Shown here piece after piece: positions 31,396 to 38,021 of a stretch of 38,021 bases of DNA. The stretch is from DAOSVX01 sp964447275 (GTDB lineage: Bacteria > Bacillota_I > Bacilli_A > RF39 > UBA660). Positions within the stretch are counted from its first letter, which is position 1. Each line of letters begins with the position of its first letter. The notes beneath the pieces are model-generated. The model was not told the origin of the DNA and did not search any database. It saw nothing but the letters and a program-made list of their open reading frames with translations. The stretch is from NCBI GenBank assembly GCA_964447275.1, contig CAYURI010000008.1, positions 1 to 38,021 of the forward strand. The letters are read 5' to 3'. The translations under genes and the position numbers were made by a program.

Positions 31396-34300
31396 ATATT
31401 TTTTCTACAAGTAATTTAACTTGATAATCATTTATATCATATTCTTCTGTTAAATTATTTTTGTTAATTATTTCTACCGCTAGAGTTTCATCTTTAATAT
31501 ATTTTTCATATTCAGCAAATACTTCTTTAATTTCACTAGGTCCTTCATAAGATATTTTAATACGATCAACTACATTTAGATCAATATTCTTTCTTATTTG
31601 TTGAATTCTACTTACTAATTCTCTAGCTAATCCTTCTTTAATTAAGTCTTCTGTTAAAGTAGTATGTAATATAATAAAGTTATTGCCTTCCATACCAGCA
31701 TTAAAGCCTTCTTTAGAAGATACTCTTATTTCAACCATATCTTTGTTGATTTCATAGTCATTACCAGATAAATTTAATATGATTATTTCATTATTTTGTA
31801 ATTTAGTTATATTTTCATTAGTTAAAGTCTCTAACTTTGTCTGGAACTCTTTCATAAGTGCTCCAAAAGTTTTACCAACTTCTTTAAAATTAGGTTTTAA
31901 ATTAACATGCATATAATCATTTAAATTGTTAACAAAAGTAACTTTTTTAATATTTAGTTCTTCTTTAATTAATGGAACTAAATCTTCAATAATACTTTCG
32001 TTTTTACCATCTATTAAGCATTCACTTAGTGGTTGTCTTACTTTAATCTTGGTTTCTTCTCTAACCATTCTCCCAATACTAATTAAGCTTCTCACTAAGT
32101 CCATTTTTTCTTCTAGTTTTAAGTTTATTAATGATTCATCATGAACTGGATAATCAGTTAAATGAACAGATTTTTCATCAGTTAAGTTCCGATAAAGTGA
32201 TTCTGATAAGAACGGTGTCGTTGGGGCAATTAATTTAGATACTCCAACTAATACTTCATAGGTTGTTTGATAAACAGCTTTTTTACTATTATCTAGTTCA
32301 CTTGCCCAGAATCTATTTCGGTTTCTTCTGATATACCAATTAGATAAATCTTCACAAACAAAGTCTTGAATTAAATGAGTTACTTTATTTAAATCATATT
32401 TTTCATATGCTTCATTAACACTTTTTATTAAGTTGTTGTATTTAGACAATAGCCACTTATCAATTAAATCTAAATCTTTATATTCTACTTTATAATCTCT
32501 TGGATCAATATTATCAGTATTAGCATACAACTCAAAGAATGTATAAGTATTTTTTAAAGTATTAAAGAACTTAGAGACAACTTCTTTTAAACCTTCTTCA
32601 TCAAATCTAGTTGGAAACCATACAGGAGATACATAAAGTAAATACCACCTAGCTGCATCAGCTCCATAAGTATCAAATAATTCAAATGGATTTACACCAT
32701 TCCCTCTACTTTTACTCATCTTTAAACCATTTTTATCTTGAATATGATCATTTACTAAAACATTCTTATAAGGACTTTGATCCATCACAAAAGTACTTAT
32801 TGCCAGTAAAGTATAAAACCAGCCTCTAGTTTGATCAATTCCTTCACAAATAAAATCAGCTGGAAATTGATTTTCAAATAATTCTTTATTTTCAAATGGA
32901 TAATGATATTGAGCAAAAGGCATCGCTCCAGAATCAAACCAGCAGTCAATTACTTCACTTACTCTATTCATTGTTTTACCACATTTAGGGCATTTTATAT
33001 GAACATTATCAACATATGGACGATGAAGTTCAATATTTTCATCAATTGTTTCGATTGCTTTTTCGACTAATTCTTTTCTCGAACCAACTGATTCGATATG
33101 ACCACATTCACAAGTCCAGATATTTAATGGGGTTCCCCAATATCTGTTTCTTGATAAAGCCCAATCATTAATGTTTTCTAACCAATTACCAAATCTTTTT
33201 TCACCAGCAAAATCCGGAAACCAATTAACAGTATTGTTATTAGCAACTAATTTATCTTTTAGTTCTGTCATTTTAATATACCAACTTGGTTTAGCATAAT
33301 ATAATAATGGCGTTTTACATCTCCAACAATGAGGATAGTTGTGAACCATTTTTTCTTTCTTAAATAATTTATCATTTTGTTTTAGATAATCGATTATTTC
33401 ATTATCAGTATCAATAACAAATTTATCTTTCCAAGGTCCTTCTAAGAAGCAGCCATCTTCACCTACTGGGTTAACAACTGGCAAATTGTATCTTTTACCA
33501 ACGTTGTAATCATCTTCACCAAAAGCAGGAGCGATGTGAACTAAACCAGTCCCATCTTCCATTGTTACATAATTATCACATACCACAAAGAAAGCTTTTT
33601 TATCTATTTTAATAAATGGTAATAATTGTTCATATTCTTTATATTCTAAATCTTTACCAAGGTATTTTTCTATTATTTCATAATTATCTTTAAATATTGT
33701 TCCCATTAGCTTTTCGGAAATAATAAAATAATTATCCCCAGATTTTACTTTTACATAAAATTCAGTAGGATTAACACATACAGCCACATTAGAAAGTAAT
33801 GTCCATGGAGTTGTTGTCCAAACTAGTAAATAAGTATTTTCTTCATCAACTAATTTCATTGGTACATAAACAGTTGTTACTTGATCTTCTTGATAACCTT
33901 GAGCAACTTCATGAGAAGCAAGCCCTGTCCCACATCTACTACAATAAGGCATTATTTTATGACCTTGATATATTAAACCTTTTTTGAAGAAACTGTCTAA
34001 TATATGCCATTCAGTCTCAATATAATCATTATCAAAAGTTACATAAGGATGTTCCATATCAATAAAATAACCCATTTCTCTGGTCATTTTTTCCCATTCA
34101 CCTTTATATTTCCAAACACTTTCTTTACATTTTTCATTAAATTCTTTAATACCATATTTTTCAATTTCGGTCTTATCTTTTAAACCAAGTTGCTTTTCAA
34201 CTTCAATTTCAACTGGTAAACCATGGGTATCCCAACCAGCTTTACGAAGGACTTTAAATCCTTGCATCGTTTTATATTTACAAATAGAGTCTTTTAAGTC

Positions 34301-34486
34301 TCTTGAAATAACATGATGAATCCCTGGTAAGTTATTAGCTGTTGGTGGTCCTTCAAAAAAAACAAATGGTTTACTATCTTCTCTGTTTTTTATTGTTGCA
34401 TTTAAAATATCAATACTATCCCAGTATTTATTTACCTCATCTTCTTGCATTTTAGTTTTAGTTTTTAATAAACTTTTAAATTTCAT
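31394..34486 (-). CDS. ileS: Isoleucyl-tRNA synthetase, type 2 (eukaryote-like) with altered HIGH motif
   Basis: This enzyme charges tRNA-Ile. The 1030-residue length, the FFEGPPTANNLPGIHHV start and the long C-terminus without an IleS1-type zinc end indicate the IleRS2 class, which tends to be resistant to mupirocin. The HIGH position reads G-I-H-H (residues 55-58), the first and third positions being swapped relative to H-x-G-H. KMSKS is intact (589-593). An editing domain with TTPWTLLSN and the zinc-type Cys pairs (CSRCG, CWRC, CPKCG) are visible. The open frame extends to 34516, but GGAGGAG lies directly before the ATG at 34486 and the upstream part overlaps the T-box terminator, so I chose 34486. 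Confidence 0.95.
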   Translation of the reverse strand: MKFKSLLKTKTKMQEDEVNKYWDSIDILNATIKNREDSKPFVFFEGPPTANNLPGIHHVISRDLKDSICKYKTMQGFKVLRKAGWDTHGLPVEIEVEKQLGLKDKTEIEKYGIKEFNEKCKESVWKYKGEWEKMTREMGYFIDMEHPYVTFDNDYIETEWHILDSFFKKGLIYQGHKIMPYCSRCGTGLASHEVAQGYQEDQVTTVYVPMKLVDEENTYLLVWTTTPWTLLSNVAVCVNPTEFYVKVKSGDNYFIISEKLMGTIFKDNYEIIEKYLGKDLEYKEYEQLLPFIKIDKKAFFVVCDNYVTMEDGTGLVHIAPAFGEDDYNVGKRYNLPVVNPVGEDGCFLEGPWKDKFVIDTDNEIIDYLKQNDKLFKKEKMVHNYPHCWRCKTPLLYYAKPSWYIKMTELKDKLVANNNTVNWFPDFAGEKRFGNWLENINDWALSRNRYWGTPLNIWTCECGHIESVGSRKELVEKAIETIDENIELHRPYVDNVHIKCPKCGKTMNRVSEVIDCWFDSGAMPFAQYHYPFENKELFENQFPADFICEGIDQTRGWFYTLLAISTFVMDQSPYKNVLVNDHIQDKNGLKMSKSRGNGVNPFELFDTYGADAARWYLLYVSPVWFPTRFDEEGLKEVVSKFFNTLKNTYTFFELYANTDNIDPRDYKVEYKDLDLIDKWLLSKYNNLIKSVNEAYEKYDLNKVTHLIQDFVCEDLSNWYIRRNRNRFWASELDNSKKAVYQTTYEVLVGVSKLIAPTTPFLSESLYRNLTDEKSVHLTDYPVHDESLINLKLEEKMDLVRSLISIGRMVREETKIKVRQPLSECLIDGKNESIIEDLVPLIKEELNIKKVTFVNNLNDYMHVNLKPNFKEVGKTFGALMKEFQTKLETLTNENITKLQNNEIIILNLSGNDYEINKDMVEIRVSSKEGFNAGMEGNNFIILHTTLTEDLIKEGLARELVSRIQQIRKNIDLNVVDRIKISYEGPSEIKEVFAEYEKYIKDETLAVEIINKNNLTEEYDINDYQVKLLVEKI

Positions 34487-34706
34487 ATCTCCTCCAATAA
34501 AAAAAGATGATCCCAAAGGACGATATTAATCGTGGTACCACCTTAATTATACTCTAAACCTCTTAACGCTGGTTAAACGAAATTTTCTACTATTTTCAAA
34601 AATTTGATCCGAAGTGATAATCACTTAATATTTATTTTTGGTTTTCACTATCCCAAAATCACTATGATAAATTAATTAAATAACTGTGTCTTCATCAGCT
34701 CTTTAT
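34487..34706 (-). promoter_or_regulatory. T-box riboswitch leader of ileS
   Basis: The leader between the predicted transcript start and ileS carries the T-box element AAGGTGGTACCACG (34531-34544, read on the minus strand). That element pairs with the free 3' end of uncharged tRNA. Upstream segments resemble stem I (GATGAAGACACAG near 34685) and a small hairpin AAGTGATTATCACTT. Downstream, a modest terminator (GGGATCATC against ATCGTCC, then seven Ts, 34499-34524) ends just before the ribosome binding site. The expected behaviour is that uncharged tRNA-Ile stabilises the antiterminator and turns ileS on. I could not fix the specifier codon with confidence. Confidence 0.85.
34499..34524 (-). 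terminator. Regulated terminator of the ileS T-box
   Basis: ATCGTCC (minus strand, 34518-34524) can pair with GGGATCAT (34507-34514) with one mismatch, followed by seven Ts. It is weaker than the other terminators of the window, in keeping with conditional use. Confidence 0.55.
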
Positions 34707-34713
34707 GCACCTA

Positions 34714-34742
34714 ATTATATTATTAAACCAATGGTTTGTCAA
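34714..34742 (-). promoter_or_regulatory. ileS promoter, full consensus, at the miaB stop
   Basis: On the minus strand TTGACA (34737-34742), exactly 17 bases, then TATAAT (34714-34719). Both hexamers are perfect consensus. The miaB stop TGA (34739-34741) is part of the -35 box. The spacer and the edge of the -35 hold the inverted repeat AAACCA-N-TGGTTT (34725-34737), a possible operator. Confidence 0.85.
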
Positions 34743-36118
34743 TTTACTTTTTCACCATCTAAACTAAAACTTTTAGCTTTAATTATTTTAACATCAATAA
34801 TTTTCCCTATTAAATTACTATTACCAGCAAAATTCACTAATTTCATTGTATCAGTATAACCACTTACTTTAGTTTTGTCTTTTTCACTTATGCCATTTAC
34901 TAGTACTTTGACTGTTTTGTCTATTAATTTTTTATTACTTTCTAGAGCATACTTAGTAATTAATTTATTTAACTCTTTTAGTCTCTCTTCTTTTTCTTCT
35001 ATACTTATTTCATCTTTAATTAAAGCTGCTGGTGTTCCTTCTCTTGGTGAATAAATAAATGTATAAGCATGATCAAACTTACATTCATTAACCACATCTA
35101 AGGTATCTTTAAAATCTGCTTCAGTTTCATTAGGAAACCCGACAATAATATCAGTTGATATCGTTACATTAGGAATATTATCTTTAATCTTTTTAAATAA
35201 ACTAATATATTCTTCTTTGGTATATCTTCTTCCCATTAACTTTAAGATATTATTAGAACCAGCTTGCAANNNNNNNNNNTGATTATTTTTAATTACTTCA
35301 ATCATTTCATCAGTAAAATCCCAAGGATGACTAGTAACAAATCTTACTCTTTCAATTTTAGTCTTACTTACTAAAAGAAGTAATTCACTAAAACCAATTT
35401 CATTTTCTAAATGTTTACCATAGGCATTGACATTTTGACCCAATAAAGTCACTTCTTTATAACCAGATGCTACTAAATCTTTTATTTCTTTGATAATATC
35501 TTCGTGACGTCTACTTCTTTGGGTGCCTCTCGTGTATGGAACAATACAATATGTACAAAATTTATCACAACCATACATAATATTAATCCAAGCACTATAT
35601 TTAGAATCTCTATCATACTTGATATTCTCATAAACGCTACCAACATAACTTAAAACATTAATATCTTTATTTTTATTTATTAACATATTATAAAATTCAT
35701 GAATATTATGAGTCCCAAAAACTAAATCAACATAAGGATGTTTTTCTAGAATATCATTTACAACTTTTTCTTCTTGGGCCATACAACCACAAACCGCAAT
35801 TATTAAATCTTTTTTAGTTTTCTTTAAATGTTTTAATCTACCTAAAAACCCAAAAACTTTATCATGAACATTTTCTCTAACTGCACAAGTATTTAAAATC
35901 GCCAAATCACTATCTAAATAGTTATCTGTTTCAACAAAACCTAAAGATGTACAAATACTCTTTACTTGTTCACTGTCATGAACATTCATCTGACAACCAT
36001 AAGTTCTTAAATAAAATTTTTTGCCTTTATATAAATTACTTTCTTCTTGATTATCTAAATATATATAGTCAATTTTCTCATTTCTTTTTCTTGCCTCTTT
36101 AATATTAGGTAATTTCAT
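34739..36118 (-). CDS. miaB: tRNA-2-methylthio-N6-dimethylallyladenosine synthase (short gap inside)
   Basis: This radical SAM methylthiotransferase acts on i6A37 made by MiaA to give ms2i6A37. The 459-residue frame shows the UPF0004 domain with its iron-sulfur cysteines (RTYGCQMN Cys42, NTCAVRE Cys78, VCGCMA Cys112). The SAM cluster is CDKFCTYC (Cys184, Cys188, Cys191) followed by IVPYTRGTQRSR. LLGQNVNAYG, TDIIVGFPNET and a TRAM domain at the end follow. Ten Ns (35270-35279) fall where the family has the HIHLP part of HIHLPxQSGS. About ten residues are expected there but only four fit, so the N run is a placeholder. The ATG at 36118 follows GGATGTGATT. MiaB rather than MtaB is favoured by VHDSEQVK and RENVHDKV. 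Confidence 0.95.
   Translation of the reverse strand: MKLPNIKEARKRNEKIDYIYLDNQEESNLYKGKKFYLRTYGCQMNVHDSEQVKSICTSLGFVETDNYLDSDLAILNTCAVRENVHDKVFGFLGRLKHLKKTKKDLIIAVCGCMAQEEKVVNDILEKHPYVDLVFGTHNIHEFYNMLINKNKDINVLSYVGSVYENIKYDRDSKYSAWINIMYGCDKFCTYCIVPYTRGTQRSRRHEDIIKEIKDLVASGYKEVTLLGQNVNAYGKHLENEIGFSELLLLVSKTKIERVRFVTSHPWDFTDEMIEVIKNNXXXXLQAGSNNILKLMGRRYTKEEYISLFKKIKDNIPNVTISTDIIVGFPNETEADFKDTLDVVNECKFDHAYTFIYSPREGTPAALIKDEISIEEKEERLKELNKLITKYALESNKKLIDKTVKVLVNGISEKDKTKVSGYTDTMKLVNFAGNSNLIGKIIDVKIIKAKSFSLDGEKVN
35270..35279. other. Short assembly gap of 10 N inside miaB
   Basis: Ten unknown bases between EVIKNN and LQAGSNN of MiaB. The family spacing predicts about 30 bases here, so the true sequence is longer than the gap shown. 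A length of 10 plus a multiple of three keeps the frame. Confidence 0.9.
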
Positions 36119-36134
36119 ATAATCACATCCGTTT

Positions 36135-36145
36135 TTTAATTATAC
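36135..36145 (-). promoter_or_regulatory. Probable miaB -10 region
   Basis: The minus strand reads AGTATAATTAA, about 20 bases before the miaB start, behind the terminator of the glycine-rich gene. A fitting -35 is not obvious. Confidence 0.4.
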
Positions 36146-36153
36146 TATTTTTT

Positions 36154-36185
36154 ATATAAAAAAACATCAATTAAAATTGATGTTT
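36154..36185 (-). terminator. Terminator of the glycine-rich protein gene
   Basis: AAACATCAATT (36162-36172) and AATTGATGTTT (36175-36185) form an 11-arm inverted repeat with a tight centre, followed by a run of Ts on the minus strand. It lies eight bases after the stop codon. Confidence 0.8.
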
Positions 36186-36193
36186 AATATTTA

Positions 36194-38021
36194 TTAAGAA
36201 CCAAGATAAGTTATCCTTGCATATCCGTTACCTGCTTTTGAGTAATTACTAGTTGCTGTAAATAATGCATTGGTTGTGGAATAAGTTAAAGTTGAAGGAA
36301 CTGAAGAAGTAGTACAATTATAACAATACATATATTTGCTAGTTAATAAAGCGTTTGCAATGTAACCAGAGCCACCGGCTCCGCCTCCATTATTGCCGCA
36401 CCCGCCACCAGCTCCGCCTCCATAAAAGCCACCACCACCAGCACCTATGGATTCACTACTCCAAGATGCTGAGCCACCATAGCCAAAACCGCCATAACCA
36501 GCGCCACAACTACTATTAGTAATACCTCCACCTCCAGTTTGGGTCCCTCCTCTGCCATAATCATCTCCAGAACCATTTGATCCAATTATTCCACCGCCTG
36601 AGCCACCCATATAGCCATTACCAACGCCTCCGCCACCACCAGCAACTATTAAAATAGCCCCTTGATTAGATGATAATGAATTTAATAATCCTGAAACAGT
36701 TGCAATATGTGTTGCACCGCCACCACCATAAACATTACCAGTTATGCTACCACCACCATTATATCCACCTGAACTTGAAAAGGTGGTACTACCAACACCA
36801 ATATATAAAACTGAATTTTGATTTAAGCTCACCACTCCTTTGGAATAACCACCAAAGCCACTATATCCGCCGCCTTGAGCACCCCAAACTTCTAATTGGT
36901 AATTCCCTGTTTTTGGAGCTGTAAAACTTTGAACTTTACCAGTATAATTAAAATCATAATTAAATGAATAGGCGCTTACTCTTTTACCTTGACTTGTTTC
37001 TGGTGTAAAAGTACTTATTACAGTTGTCCAATTGCTATTATTGCTTGATACTGATGTCACATTATTATTATAAGCTCTAGAATCCGCCCAATAATGCCAT
37101 ACGGCAATTTCATCCAGATTATATGTTTGGGCTAAATCAACCGTTATACATTGTAAGCCATATGGATTAGGAGCAGCATAATTTTCTGATGTTATATCAC
37201 CATCAGTAATCCTTGTATAAGGATTACTATCGTGTTGAACTGTTGTTCCTGTAACTGCTTTGCCTTTTGCTACATTTATTCCGTCTTTAATAGCTTGAAG
37301 CTCCACCCACTCATCTCCAATTCCTGGTAGGTCATTTCCATTTATACAATCCTTTATATATCTAACATTATTTAAACTGGTATTAATTCTTGCTGGTGCT
37401 GTTTCACTAATATAGGTTATTTTTGCTCTACCATTCTCATTATTTACTCCGGTAAGCATATTACCATTTACAAAGTAATTATTACTATAATGGATAGTAT
37501 TATTCGTAGGTGTTAAAGATGATGAACTTGTTATTGCATTAGATCCAGCATAACCACTTATAAATGATGAGCCACCGGCACCTGCACCATCTGTTCCAGC
37601 AACTCCTGCGCCACCGCCACCGCCATAATAGCCAGCGCCACCGCCACCACCATAGCCGCAGCAGCTCTCTATTCCACCGTTACCGCCATAGCCAAAGCCT
37701 CCAGCAGTGCCACTCAGTGCACCATTTGAGTAACCAGCGCCTCCTGCTATTTGAGTTGCACCAGTACCACTGTAAGCTACAGTCCCATTGGCACCAATTA
37801 AACCACCACCAATTCCGCCTGCGCCACCAGCTTCACCTGTTCCTCCACCACTTGCTGCTACCATTATTCTTGATTTTAATCCAGTAGCATCATTCCATGC
37901 CCCGCTTACTAATCTTACGTCAGTAGCTCCGCCACCAATTTCCGTTGCGTTTAAATTTCCGCCAACTGAACCACCATTAAAAGCCGAACTGCTGCTACCG
38001 ACATAAAAATATAAGTTTAAT
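36194..38021 (-). CDS. Glycine-rich surface-type protein with discoidin-like domain, N-terminus missing
   Basis: The frame is open to the right edge, so this is the last 608 residues of a larger protein. The first Met (37864) is internal. Three parts are visible. Residues 1 to about 204 are a glycine-rich domain (IGGGATDVRLVSGAW, RIMVAASGGGTG, ending NGRAKITYIS). About 220-355 looks like an F5/8 type C (discoidin, CBM32-like) domain (NVAKGKAVTGTT, RITDGDITSENYAA, ITVDLAQTYNLDEIAVWHYW). About 359-608 is a second glycine-rich domain (FTAPKTGNYQLEVWGAQGGG, VYGGGGATHIATVSG, AILIVAGGGGG, ending NGYARITYLGS). No LPXTG, membrane helix or lipobox is visible at the C-terminus. Such proteins are generally extracellular and may bind glycans, but export cannot be verified without the N-terminus. 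Confidence 0.85.
   Translation of the reverse strand, partial: LNLYFYVGSSSSAFNGGSVGGNLNATEIGGGATDVRLVSGAWNDATGLKSRIMVAASGGGTGEAGGAGGIGGGLIGANGTVAYSGTGATQIAGGAGYSNGALSGTAGGFGYGGNGGIESCCGYGGGGGAGYYGGGGGAGVAGTDGAGAGGSSFISGYAGSNAITSSSSLTPTNNTIHYSNNYFVNGNMLTGVNNENGRAKITYISETAPARINTSLNNVRYIKDCINGNDLPGIGDEWVELQAIKDGINVAKGKAVTGTTVQHDSNPYTRITDGDITSENYAAPNPYGLQCITVDLAQTYNLDEIAVWHYWADSRAYNNNVTSVSSNNSNWTTVISTFTPETSQGKRVSAYSFNYDFNYTGKVQSFTAPKTGNYQLEVWGAQGGGYSGFGGYSKGVVSLNQNSVLYIGVGSTTFSSSGGYNGGGSITGNVYGGGGATHIATVSGLLNSLSSNQGAILIVAGGGGGVGNGYMGGSGGGIIGSNGSGDDYGRGGTQTGGGGITNSSCGAGYGGFGYGGSASWSSESIGAGGGGFYGGGAGGGCGNNGGGAGGSGYIANALLTSKYMYCYNCTTSSVPSTLTYSTTNALFTATSNYSKAGNGYARITYLGS

Noticed and set aside
34571..34640. 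Hairpin AAGTGATTATCACTT as an independent operator
   Set aside because: It lies inside the T-box leader, downstream of the transcript start, and is better explained as one of the leader stems.
34739..34741. Mycoplasma-type code with TGA as Trp
   Set aside because: miaA, rlmN, rsgA, priA and miaB end with TGA at the family-typical length, and tryptophan is encoded by TGG throughout.
36162..36185. Inverted repeat as a possible CRISPR or mobile element end
   Set aside because: It occurs once, is followed by a T run and sits eight bases after a stop codon, so it is a terminator.
37564..37887. Plus-strand His-rich open frame opposite the glycine-rich gene
   Set aside because: It is the reverse-complement reading of glycine codons (GGN gives CCN and CAC/CAT-type codons in another frame). 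There is no ribosome binding site, and the minus-strand frame has clear domains.
36194..38021. Glycine-rich frame as a low-complexity sequencing artefact
   Set aside because: The frame stays open for over 1.8 kb, contains a non-repetitive discoidin-like part, and ends with a stop and a terminator in the right place.

Overview
The window is a very AT-rich, densely coded stretch of a Gram-positive-type bacterial chromosome. It carries both PolC and DnaE replicases, a PrkC/PrpC signalling pair, a T-box leader, RNase HIII, ComEA/ComEC and strong Shine-Dalgarno sites of the AGGAGGTGA kind. These point to Bacilli or a Mollicutes-related uncultured gut lineage. TGA is a normal stop (miaA, rlmN, rsgA, priA and miaB end with it), so this is code 11 and not the Mycoplasma code. 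Two runs of N (100 and 10 bases) inside genes indicate a draft or metagenome scaffold. The lineage assignment is inference.

Layout from left to right: the start of lepA (minus strand, cut by the edge); rpsT and a membrane-anchored transglutaminase-like gene (plus); miaA and lemA (minus), then the cvpA-trxA-frr operon (minus); rnhC alone (plus); comEA-comEC-holA (minus). Next is a 455-residue protein of unknown function made of two tandem copies of one unit, with clearly higher G+C than its neighbours. A replication and repair block follows, read dnaE, polC, polA, CDF transporter, mutM. rpmB (plus) is divergent from dnaE. Then comes a long minus-strand operon, read priA, fmt, unknown membrane protein, rlmN, prpC, prkC, rsgA, rpe. 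After it lie ileS with its T-box leader, miaB, and the 3' part of a glycine-rich surface-type protein that runs off the right edge.

The genes serve translation (LepA, S20, L28, Frr, Fmt, IleRS, RsgA, RlmN, MiaA, MiaB), replication and repair (PolC, DnaE, PolA, HolA, PriA, RNase HIII, MutM), DNA uptake (ComEA, ComEC) and cell-envelope signalling (PrkC/PrpC). MiaA and MiaB act one after the other on adenine 37 of tRNAs. The priA-to-rpe order matches the classical Firmicutes cluster, but an unknown membrane protein sits where rsmB is usually found. No gene-free stretch exceeds about 250 bases, and the longest is the ileS T-box leader. I found no tRNA or rRNA gene, CRISPR array, insertion sequence or prophage.

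The observations most worth a second look are the duplicated unknown protein (9527-10894), an isoleucyl-tRNA synthetase whose HIGH signature reads G-I-H-H, the unknown protein in the rsmB slot, recurrent extended -10 promoters placed right behind terminators, and stop codons buried in terminator hairpins.
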